Source of the DNA: DASQMT01 sp963827335
Lineage (GTDB): Bacteria; Actinomycetota; Thermoleophilia; Solirubrobacterales; Solirubrobacteraceae
DNA: 64,000 nucleotides
Direction: 5' to 3'
Assembly (NCBI GenBank): GCA_963827335.1
Contig: CAWHAP010000012.1
Coordinates: 103,453-167,452, forward strand
Positions 56,336 through 64,000 of the stretch are shown here, in pieces (positions within the stretch are counted from its first letter, which is position 1; each line of letters opens with the position of its first letter). The notes under the pieces are model-generated. The model had not been told where the DNA came from. It did no database searches and worked only from the letters and a program-made list of their open reading frames with translations. Made by a program: the position numbers and the translations under genes.

Positions 56336-57451
56336 ATGGCGACCCACAAGCTCCTGCTGCTCCCCGGCGACGGCATCGGCCCCGAGGTCATGGCCGAGGT
56401 GAAAAAGCTCATCGCCTGGATGAACTCGCCACGGCATGGGCACGTTCGAGACCGAGGAGGGGCTGGTCGGCGGCAGCTGCTACGACGCCCACAAGGTCTC
56501 GATCACCGACGCCACCATGGCCAAGGCGCATGCCGCCGACGCCGTGCATCTTCGGCGCGGTCGGCGGGCCGAAGTGGGACGAGGTGCCCTACGACGTGCG
56601 GCCGGAGGCGGGCCTGCTGCGGCTGCGCAAGGACCTCGCGCTCTACGCCAACCTGCGCCCGGCGGTGACCTATCCGGCGCTGGCCGACGCCTCGGCGCTG
56701 AAGCGCGAGCTGGTCGAGGGCCTCGACATCATCATCCTGCGCGAGCTCACCGGCGGCGTCTATTTCGGCGAGCCGAAGACCATCACCGATCTCGGCAACG
56801 GCCAGAAGCGCGCCGTCGACACCCAGGTCTACGACACCTACGAGATCGAGCGCATCGGCCGCGTCGCCTTCGAGCTGGCGCGCAAGCGCAAGAACAAGGT
56901 CACCTCGATGGAGAAGCGCAACGTCATGAAGACCGGCGTGCTCTGGAACGAGGTGATGACGCAGCTGCACCAGCGCGAGTTCAAGGACGTCACGCTCGAG
57001 CACCAGCTCGCCGATTCCGGCGGCATGCAGCTCGTCCGCAATCCCAAGCAGTTCGACGTCGTCGTCACCGACAACCTGTTCGGCGACATGCTGTCCGACA
57101 TCGCGGCGATGCTGACCGGCTCGCTCGGCATGCTGGCGTCGGCCTCGCTCGGCGACATCGATCCGAAGACGCGCAAGCGCAAGGCGCTGTACGAGCCGGT
57201 GCACGGCTCGGCGCCCGACATCGCCGGCAAGGGCATCGCCAATCCGATCGCGATGATCGCCTCGTTCGGGATGGGGCTGCGCTATTCGTTCAACATGGGC
57301 CGCGAGGCCGACCTGATCGACCAGGCGATCGCCGCGGCGCTGGCCAAGGGGCTGCGCACCGCCGACATCAAGTCGGAGGGCGGCACGCGCGTCGGCACGA
57401 CGCGAGATGGGCGACGCGATCATCGCCGAGATGGAGAAGCTGGCGGCTTAG
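56336..57451 (+). CDS. leuB: 3-isopropylmalate dehydrogenase (three frameshifts)
   Basis: About 371 residues. KLLLLPGDGIGPEVMAEVKK, the substrate Arg region EAGLLRLRKDLALYANLRP, LTGGVYFGEPK, VTSMEKRNVMKTGVLWNEV with the catalytic Lys, the metal Asp in VTDNLFGDMLSDIAAMLTGS, and the cofactor loop VHGSAPDIAGKGIANPIA. Each break (about 56434, 56549, 57406) is one extra base. It makes 2-oxoisocaproate in leucine synthesis. Confidence 0.95.
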
Positions 57452-57464
57452 CGTCAGCGCTCAG

Positions 57465-57827
57465 TTAGAAGAACGGGTTGTTCTTGCCCGGCAGGAAGAA
57501 CGGATCGTTGATCGGCCGGCTCGGCACAGACGTTGTCGTTCGACACCGACGCCCGCGACGGGTTGTAGGACGAAGCTGTTGATCAGGTTGTGCTGGTTGG
57601 TCTGGATGTCGCCGGGCATCACCTCGGTGCCGCCGTCGAGATAGGAGCGCTTCTGCACCAGGATCTTGGTGCGGGTGCGGCCCTGCTCGTCGCGGTGACA
57701 TGATCGTAGGTCGAGCCGGGGCCCGGCTGAGCCGTGCGGCGACGCGCCTCTTGCGGGGCGCGCGCGTCGGCGGCGGACATCGCGCCCACGGCAAACGCGG
57801 CAGCAACAGCAAAGCCATCAGGCGCAT
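57465..57827 (-). CDS. Small secreted protein of unknown function (multiple frameshifts)
   Basis: Joining frames gives a signal peptide (MRLMALLLL, then AFAVGAMSAADARAPQ). The mature part has GPGSTYDHVT, GRTRTKILVQKRSYLDGGTE, MPGDIQTNQHNLINSF and ends NDPFFLPGKNNPFF. About 120 residues with at least three indels. No family was recognised. It is convergent with leuB. Confidence 0.5.
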   Translation of the reverse strand: MRLMALLLLPRLPWARCPPPTRAPRKRRVAARLSRAPARPTIMSPRRAGPHPHQDPGAEALLSRRRHRGDARRHPDQPAQPDQQLRPTTRRGRRCRTTTSVPSRPINDPFFLPGKNNPFF

Positions 57828-58012
57828 GTTCGTCCTCGATTCCGAACCGGCAACGCCGTCAGCTTACAGGCTGCCTTCGCACCGCACCACAACAAAACGC
57901 CCGAGTGGTTATCCCGTTCCGGCACACGCGCCGATTCATTCACGATCTTGAATGCCCGAAATGGCCCTCCTAGGCTTGACGCCAAGGCCGCGATCGATGG
58001 ACAGCGGCTCAA

Positions 58013-59390
58013 ATGGCAGGGAGGCCACGATGCCAAGAACTCGCAGGAAAAATCGAGCGATCGATCGAAGAGCTGTACGCGCAAGACCCCGAGCGCGCCG
58101 ACGCCACGATTTTCGGCCGCAAAACCGGCGTCGACCGCCGCGGCTTCCTGGGCGGCGCGGGCCTCGCCGCCGTGGGCGCGGCGGTCGGCGGCGCCATTCC
58201 GTTCGCGGCCAACATGCCGGGCGGGCTGATCCCGGCGGCGCTGGCGCAAGAGCGCGCCCGCCGCCGCGCCGCCGCCGCGCCGAAGGGGCCGCAGTATCTG
58301 AAATTCCCCGGCAAGGACGACAAGCTCGTGCTGCTCGGCGACCGCCCGCTGGTGGCCGAGACGCCGGAGCATCTGCTCGACGACGACACCACGCCGACGG
58401 CGAAGTTCTTCGTCCGCAACAACGGGCAGATTCCGGAAGAGGCCAAGGAGCCCGACAAGTGGAAGATCACGGTCGACGGCGAGGTCAACAACAAGCTCGA
58501 GCTGACGCTCGGCGAGTTGAAGGCGAAGTTCAAGCCGGTGACGCAGCGCATGGTGCTGGAGTGCGGCGGCAACGGCCGCTCGTTCTTCACGCCGACCGCG
58601 CGCGGCAACCAGTGGACCAACGGCGGCGCCGGCTGCGCCGAATGGACCGGCGTGCGGCTCTCCGACGTGCTGAAGGCCGCGGGCGTGAAGTCGTCGGCGC
58701 ATGTTCACCGGCCATTACGGCAGCGACCGGAGCCTCGCCGACGCCAGCAAGGATGCGCTCTCGCGCGGCGTGCCGATCAAGAAGGCGATGGACGGCAACA
58801 ACCTGATCGTGTTCGCGATGAACGGCCAGCCGCTGTCGAACATCCACGGCGGGCCGGTGCGGCTGATCATTCCGGGCTGGCCGGGCTCGGTGTCGGCCAA
58901 GTGGTTCAACCGGCTCTGGGTGCGCGACAAGTATCACGACGGTCCGGGCATGGGCGCGACCTCGTACCGCGTCGCCATCAAGCCGATGGTGCCGGGCGGC
59001 AAGCCGGACGACGGCAACTTCCGCGATCTCGAATCGATGCCGGTGCGCTCGATCATCACCAGCCCGGCGAACGGCGCCAAGCTCGCCGCCGGCACCAAGG
59101 AGGTGAAGCTCCGCGGCGCCGCCTGGGCCGGCGACAACACCGTGCGCCGCGTCGACGTCTCGACCGACTTCGGCGCGACCTGGACGCGCGCCAAGGTCGA
59201 AAAGCCGAAGAACAAGTACGACTGGCAGCGCTGGACCGCGAGCGTCACGCTGCCGTCGGACGGCTATTTCGAGATCTGGACGCGCGGCACCAACTCCAAG
59301 GGCGAGATGCAGCCGCACATCGCCGGCGCCTGGAATCCGCAGGGCTACGGCGGCAATCCGATGCACCGGGTCGCGGTGCTGGTCGGGTGA
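58013..59390 (+). CDS. Sulfite dehydrogenase catalytic subunit, SorA/SoxC-like (one frameshift)
   Basis: About 458 residues. A Tat signal (RRGFLGGAGLAAVGAAVGG) precedes the molybdopterin domain with WKITVDGEVNNKLELTLGEL, the Mo-ligand Cys in MVLECGGNGRSFF, GCAEWTGVRLSDVLKAAGVK, and IPGWPGSVSAKWFNRLWV. The C-terminal dimerisation domain has VKLRGAAWAGDNTVRRVDVS and ends NPMHRVAVLVG. One break near 58702. The stop overlaps the ATG of the cytochrome gene. Together they oxidise sulfite (SorAB) or a similar sulfur substrate in the periplasm. Confidence 0.92.
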
Positions 59391-59755
59391 TGCGGGCGAT
59401 CCTCACGGCGGCCAGCCTCGTGCTGGCCGTCACATTGCATGCTGCAGGCGGCGCCTTCGCGCAGGCGCCGCAGTTCACGCCGCGCGACGAGAATCCCGAG
59501 GACTTTCCCGCCGGCGCCGGCCGCGACGACACGTTCTATGCCTGCACCGCCTGCCACGACTTCAAGCTCGTGGCCCAGCAGGGCATGACCCGCCGGCAAT
59601 GGGAGGACTCGCTGCAATGGATGACCGACCGGCACGGCATGTCGCCGCTGCCGGCGAAGGAGCAGAAGATCGTGCTCGACTATCTCGAAGCGACCTTCCC
59701 GCCGCGCGCGCCGGCGGGCCGCGGCGGCTGGCAGAACCCGTTCGCGCCGCGCTGA
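59390..59755 (+). CDS. Periplasmic cytochrome c-like subunit, SorB-like
   Basis: An intact 121-residue frame. The signal peptide is LTAASLVLAVTLHAAGGAFA. A single heme site CTACH lies at the start of the mature domain, with GMTRRQWEDSLQWM and the Met of HGMSPLP as the probable sixth ligand. It is coupled by TGATG overlap to the molybdoenzyme upstream, the arrangement of SorA-SorB. Confidence 0.9.
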   Translation: MRAILTAASLVLAVTLHAAGGAFAQAPQFTPRDENPEDFPAGAGRDDTFYACTACHDFKLVAQQGMTRRQWEDSLQWMTDRHGMSPLPAKEQKIVLDYLEATFPPRAPAGRGGWQNPFAPR

Positions 59756-59892
59756 GCGGGCCCTGGTATTTCGGCTGGCGGGTGGCTTCCTGCGCACCCT
59801 CGGTTGGGTGTTAGCCTCTGCATGGGGCGACAATAATAAAACAAAAATTGGGATTGGCCGCAGAACGACGGCCAACATGGGGAGGCATAACC

Positions 59893-61236
59893 GTGGCTCA
59901 GACAATCGAGGGCTTTGTCGGCAACGCGCTCGACAACGCCAAAATCTCGCCGCTGCATATCAAGGTCATCGCGCTCATCGCGGCCGGATATTTTTTCGAC
60001 GTCATCGACCTGATCGTGCTGGGCTCGCTGATCCCGGACATGCTCGCGACCAAATTCGCGACCGGACCGGAGGCCGCCTGCGATCGGCAGCGCCACCGTG
60101 TTCGGCATGTTCATCGGCACCGCCGGCCAGGGCGAGTTCAGCGACCGCTGGGGCCGCAAGACCGTCTACCAGTTCAACCTGCTGCTGTTCGGCATCTTCA
60201 CGATCCTCGGCGCGTTCGCGCCGACGCGTGATGGTGGCTGGTCGTCGGCGCGCTTCATCGCCGGCATCGGCCTCGGCGCCGAGCAGCCGCTCGCCTTCGC
60301 CTACGCCGGCGAATATTCGCCCAAGGCGATCCGCGGCCGCATCCTGGCGATCGTGCATTTCATCGGCGGCGCCTGCGTCTGGCCGATCGCGCTCGCTGTT
60401 CACGCTGTTCTTCCGCGACTCGATCGGCTGGCGCGGCGTCTGGATCGTGATCGGCATCGGCGCGCTGATCGTCTGGCTGTTCCGCTTCACCCTGCCGGAA
60501 TCGCCGCGCTATCTCGCCACCCACGGCAAGGGCAAGGAAGCGCTCGACGTGCTCGGCCGCCTCGGCATCGCCGGACCGACGCGAGCCGCTCACCACGAGC
60601 GCCGCGAGCGACACCAAGAGCGATCCGTTCGGCGTCGTGTTCAAGATGTTTCCGAAGCGTGTGATCGCCGGCATGATCTGCTTCTCGGCGTTCTTCGGCG
60701 TCGCGATCGGACTGGGCACCTGGCTGCCGAACATCATGACCGCGAAGGGCTTCACCATCACCAAGTCGCTGCACCTACACGTTCGGCATGACCTTGGCGG
60801 TGCCGTGCGCGAGCCTGTTCATGATGTATGCGCTCGACAAGTACGGCCGCAAGATCACCTCGGTCTGCGCCTTCATCGGCGCCGGCATCATGGCGATCGT
60901 GTTCGCCAACGCCGGCCAGCGACACGCAATTGCTGGTCGCCGGCTTCGTCATGATCTTCTTCATCCAGGTGGCCGGCAACTCGATGCAGATCTTCGCCTC
61001 GGAGGTGTTTCCGACCAACGCGCGGGCCTCGGGCTTCGGCTGGGCCGCGGGTGTCGGGCGGCTGGCGACCGCCGTCATCATGCCGACTGATCCTCTGGAT
61101 CCAGACCGGCTATGGCCTGACCACGGTGTTCGTGTGCCTGGCCATCGTGCTGGTGATCGCCGCCGGCGCGGTCACGCAGCTCGGGCCGGAGGCCAAACAA
61201 AAGGGCCTCGACGAGATCGCGCCGCCGACCGGCTGA
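59893..61236 (+). CDS. MFS transporter, metabolite:H+ symporter type (multiple frameshifts)
   Basis: About 445 residues from GTG 59893: SPLHIKVIALIAAGYFFDVI, GQGEFSDRWGRKTVYQFNLL (the loop 2-3 motif), ARFIAGIGLGAEQPLAFAYA, ESPRYLATHGKGKEALDVLG and FASEVFPTNARASGFGWAAG. These fit the sugar/benzoate-type symporters. Breaks near 60082, 60228, 60398, 60585, 60775, 60920 and 61088. Substrate unknown. Confidence 0.88.
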
Positions 61237-61313
61237 CGGCGGGTCGCATGCGACAGAAAACGGCGGCGTCCGCGATCGCAGCGATGCGCCGCCGTTGAGT
61301 CTGTGAGGATGCG

Positions 61314-62096
61314 TCAGTAGCGCCGGTAGGTCGCGCTCGGCTGCGACCAGCGCGACGGCGGCGACACGCCGCGGTGGCCGGTGTCGGTGGTCTGCGACAC
61401 CGGCGCGGCCTGGCAGTACGCCGCCTTGGCCATGCGGCCGCGCATGAACGCGTCGGCTTCCTTTGAGGCGAGCTCGCGCTCGATCACCAGCTTGTCGAGG
61501 ATGCAGGCCAGCGCGTTGGGGCTCGGCTTGCTGCCGCTGCCGTCGCAATACCAGCCGGTGAGATAGACCGCCGCGGTGTCGAAGCGGCTGCGGAAGGCGA
61601 GGCATTGCTTCCAGCGGCCGTCGGTGTCGACGCGCATTTCGGTGGCGCGGAATTCGCCGAAGCGCGTGTCGAGATCGTAGTGCGTCTGCGACATGCATCA
61701 TCGGGCGCTTCAGCCGCAGCAGATTGATGTCGGTCAGGTCCTGCAGGAACTGGGTGCCCATGCCGATGCCCTTCGGCGGCATCACCAGCGCGACGGCGAG
61801 ATCGGTGTTGCGGTTGTTCAGCTGGCCGTATTGAAGCACTTCGGCGCGGCCGAGCCGGGAGCTGGTGACGACATGCCCGCTGGTCGCCTTGCTGGCGAAC
61901 TCGCCGGCCGCGATGCGGAATGCCGGCGGCGCGTCGACCGCCTTCGGCACCCAATTCCAGACCGACATGATGCTGAGGCCGATCACGCCGAGGACCAGGG
62001 TCGCCGACCGCAAGAAGGCGTAGCGGATGAACGTACCCGCGACCGCCAGCGCCGGCATCGCCGCCGCCCGCCGTGATGGTCTCGTACTCGCCCCGC
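61314..62096 (-). CDS. Hypothetical membrane-anchored protein (two frameshifts)
   Basis: Start MRGEYETIT, then after a break near 62060 one helix (AFLRSATLVLGVIGLSIMSV) and a periplasmic-type domain: GRAEVLQYGQLNNRNTDLAV, LQDLTDINLLRLKRPMMHV. After a second break near 61697 it continues THYDLDTRFGEFRATEMRVD, YLTGWYCDGSGSKPSPNALA. About 255 residues with Cys residues suited to a disulfide. No function recognised. Confidence 0.65.
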
Positions 62097-62367
62097 ATGC
62101 TCACCCGCCCTCCGGCTTCCAGCAATTTTGGCGCTTTTTGCCATGAAAGTGCTTGCGGAACGGTTGCTTTCGGCCTTCCGGCGGCCAATTCGACTCCGGC
62201 GGTAAAGGCCGGTTACGGGGATCGCGCATGCAAGCCGTAGGCCCGCGCCTTCCGGCGGCGATACCGACGATACAGACGCGACATTCGCCGGAAACAGACG
62301 TGGGTTACTCCTCTCCTCATGGAGATCGGCGCGGCTTGGTGCCGCGCCGGACAAAGGGGAGAGACAC

Positions 62368-62490
62368 ATGCTCAAGATCATCGTAGCCGCCGCCGCTGGT
62401 GGTGGTGATTACCTCGTCGAGCGCCATCGCCGGCATCATGCTGACCCAGCCGCCTTCGCCCGGAACTCGGCCATCAATGCCGGCATGCTG
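62368..62490 (+). CDS. Possible small exported peptide (frame uncertain)
   Basis: AAAGGGGAGAG is a strong ribosome site before the ATG at 62368. With one base removed near 62397 the frame reads MLKIIVAAALVVVITSSSAI then AGIMLTQPPSP, a signal-peptide-like helix, stopping near 62490. As written the frame runs on to 62631 through the terminator, which is unlikely. Coding status uncertain. Confidence 0.4.
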
Positions 62491-62595
62491 ATGGACGAAG
62501 CCCAGAGCTTCCGTCTGGCCGCCAAGGCGCCCGCTGACCTTCGACTGGTAAGGCCACCAGTCCGACCGATTTCTGTTCCCACCCGTGTAACTTTG

Positions 62596-62625
62596 GCGGC
62601 GGCATTCATGGCCGCCGCTTTTTTT
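62596..62625 (+). terminator. Intrinsic terminator
   Basis: GCGGCGGC (62596-62603) pairs with GCCGCCGC (62611-62618) over a 7-base loop, followed by seven T residues (62619-62625). It lies between the small peptide frame and asd and ends the upstream transcript. Confidence 0.88.
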
Positions 62626-62788
62626 GTCTGACGGGCCGCTTCCATCGCCGCCGCGATGGCATTCAGCCGAAAAAGTCATAGATAGCGGCTGCCGCGCAGC
62701 GTTGAGTTATCAAGGTTTTTCGCCTAAAAGCTGGCGCGCCGGCGGCTCGCATGCCGCCGGCCGGCTCAGGCGTTTTCGGAGAGTTTCG

Positions 62789-63862
62789 ATGGGTTTCAAG
62801 GTCGCGGTCGTGGGCGCCACCGGCAATGTGGGCCGCGAGATGCTCAACATCCTGGCCGAGCGGCGCTTCCCCGCCGACGAGGTGGTCGCGCTCGCCTCGC
62901 GCAAGAGCATGGGCGTCGAGGTCTCGTACGGCGACAAGATGCTGAAGTGCAAGGCGCTCGACCACTACGATTTCTCCGACGTCGACATCTGCCTGATGTC
63001 GGCCGGCGGCGAGGTGTCGAAGGAATGGTCGCCGAAGATCGGCGCGCAGGGCGCGGTGGTGATCGACAACTCGTCGGCCTGGCGCATGGACCCGGACGTG
63101 CCGCTGATCGTGCCGGAGGTGAACGCCGCCGCGATCGAAGGCTTCCGCAAGAAGAACATCATCGCCAATCCGAACTGCTCGACCGCGCAGCTCGTCGTCG
63201 CGCTGAAGCCGCTGCACGACAAGGCCAAGATCACGCGCGTCGTGGTCGTCGACCTATCAGTCGGTGTCCGGCGCCGGCAAGGACGGCATGGACGAGCTCG
63301 ACCGCCAGACCAAGGCGATCTACTCGCTGCAGGACGCCGAGACCAAGAAGTTTCCGAAGCGCATCGCCTTCAACGTCATCCCGCACATCGACGTGTTCAT
63401 GGAGGACGGCTACACCAAGGAAGAGTGGAAGATGGTGGTCGAGACCAAGAAGATTCTCGATCCCAAGATCAAGCTCACCGCCACCTGCGTGCGCGTGCCG
63501 GTGTTCATCGGCCACTCCGAGGCGGTCAACATCGAGTTCGAGAATCCGATCTCGGTCGAGGAGGCGCGCCAAATCCTGCGCAACGCGCCGGGCTGCATCG
63601 TCATCGACAAGCACGAGCCCGGCGGCTACGTCACGCCGCTACGAGTGCGGCCGGCGAGGACGAGACCTACATCAGCCGCATCCGCACCGACCCGACCGTC
63701 GACAACGGCCTGGTGCTGTGGTGCGTGTCCGACAATCTGCGCAAGGGCGCGGCGCTCAACGCCATCCAGATCGCCGAAGTGCTGATCAACCGCAAGCTGA
63801 TCAAGGCGAAGCAGAAGGCGGCTTGGAACGCACGTCATAACCGGGCCGCGCGAAGCGCGTGA
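62789..63862 (+). CDS. asd: Aspartate-semialdehyde dehydrogenase (two frameshifts)
   Basis: About 345 residues. MGFKVAVVGATGNVGREML is the NADP-binding start, and the nucleophile Cys lies in IIANPNCSTAQLVVALKPLH. Then, after a break near 63257, SVSGAGKDGMDELDRQTKAI, RIAFNVIPHIDVFMEDGYTK, VRVPVFIGHSEAVNIEFENP and, after one near 63642, AGEDETYISRIRTDPTVDNG. Family proteins end near KAKQKAA; the further WNARHNRAARSA runs through a GC-rich hairpin (63841-63867) and probably reflects a lost stop. It feeds Lys, Thr and Met synthesis. Confidence 0.94.
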   Translation: MGFKVAVVGATGNVGREMLNILAERRFPADEVVALASRKSMGVEVSYGDKMLKCKALDHYDFSDVDICLMSAGGEVSKEWSPKIGAQGAVVIDNSSAWRMDPDVPLIVPEVNAAAIEGFRKKNIIANPNCSTAQLVVALKPLHDKAKITRVVVVDLSVGVRRRQGRHGRARPPDQGDLLAAGRRDQEVSEAHRLQRHPAHRRVHGGRLHQGRVEDGGRDQEDSRSQDQAHRHLRARAGVHRPLRGGQHRVRESDLGRGGAPNPAQRAGLHRHRQARARRLRHAATSAAGEDETYISRIRTDPTVDNGLVLWCVSDNLRKGAALNAIQIAEVLINRKLIKAKQKAAWNARHNRAARSA

Positions 63863-63910
63863 CCCGGTGATCCCGCACACTCATGGCGCGGTCGTGCCAC
63901 AGGAATTCGG

Positions 63911-63937
63911 GATGGCCGGGACAAGCCCGGCCATGAC
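63911..63937. repeat. Dispersed palindrome, single-arm copy
   Basis: GATGGCCGGGACAAGCCCGG plus CCATGAC, identical over 27 bases to the right arm of the element at 45100-45184. The hairpin is GGCCGGG, ACAAG, CCCGGCC. It lies after asd, where it may help end or protect the transcript. Confidence 0.8.
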
Positions 63938-64000
63938 AAATCTCAATTTCGGAAATTTGGCGGTTATGATTTGAGAGCGCGACCGCGCCGGCGCGTTACT

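Overview
The window joins two unrelated genomes. Positions 1 to about 43,450 read as a very GC-rich actinobacterium, most like the Thermoleophilia/Solirubrobacterales. The signs are a high-GC third codon position, many GTG starts, operons stitched together by 4-base GTGA or ATGA overlaps, and secreted proteins ending in Arg-rich beta domains. From about 43,470 to the end the sequence reads as an alphaproteobacterium of the Hyphomicrobiales (Xanthobacteraceae/Nitrobacteraceae-like). The signs are sdhCDAB, leuB, asd, a rhizobial-type argG, SorA/SorB-like sulfite dehydrogenase genes and dispersed palindromes typical of that order. The join falls inside one reading frame, where an amidohydrolase runs into the first Met of a second argG. 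The actinobacterial half is almost free of frameshifts, while nearly every gene in the other half carries one to seven small indels. I infer an assembly chimera of two organisms, with uncorrected long-read errors in the second part. Assignments to taxa are inference from protein resemblance.

Actinobacterial half. 1-9.6 kb: gltX (partial), nfo, dnaE, a 1,104-residue coiled-coil protein with an SCP2-like end, a 54-residue membrane peptide, and argG. 9.67-13.5 kb: a promoter and a cyclic-di-GMP-I (GEMM-I) riboswitch leading a four-gene operon. It encodes a TasA/camelysin-like matrix protein, a SipW-type signal peptidase, a large secreted protein with repeated Ig-like modules, and a second TasA-like protein with a basic tail. 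13.6-18 kb: a CHASE3-like histidine kinase overlapping a receiver-PP2C phosphatase, then a BCCT osmolyte transporter. 18-27.1 kb: one long minus-strand series, rpmI-rplT, a terminator, trmH-pheS-pheT-argC-argJ-argB-argD. 27.1-32.6 kb: two secreted-protein genes and a small gene with an apparent CTG start separate infC (and thrS) from rpmI-rplT. 32.6-42.4 kb: carbonic anhydrase, acetyltransferases, a GAF-GGDEF diguanylate cyclase, a class V aminotransferase, an aldo/keto reductase, a Ser/Thr kinase facing a PASTA lipoprotein, a BNR-type secreted protein, and an ArsR-AHSA1 pair under an apparent leaderless promoter with an embedded operator.

Alphaproteobacterial half. argG, a small membrane protein, a pyridoxamine-oxidase-like protein, a siderophore-interacting protein, and sdhCDAB facing a lysR gene across two matching inverted repeats. 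Then sodC, a mesaconyl-CoA-hydratase-like gene, a cytochrome b561 with a molybdopterin oxidoreductase, an EamA transporter, leuB, a SorA/SorB-like sulfite dehydrogenase pair, a metabolite MFS transporter, and asd.

The best candidate for a little-described system is the riboswitch-led matrix operon at 9,672-13,546. A second-messenger sensor, two related fibre-type subunits, a dedicated peptidase and an accessory Ig-like protein lie in one transcript, and a diguanylate cyclase lies elsewhere in the same segment. No stretch longer than 300 bases lacks a gene or named element.
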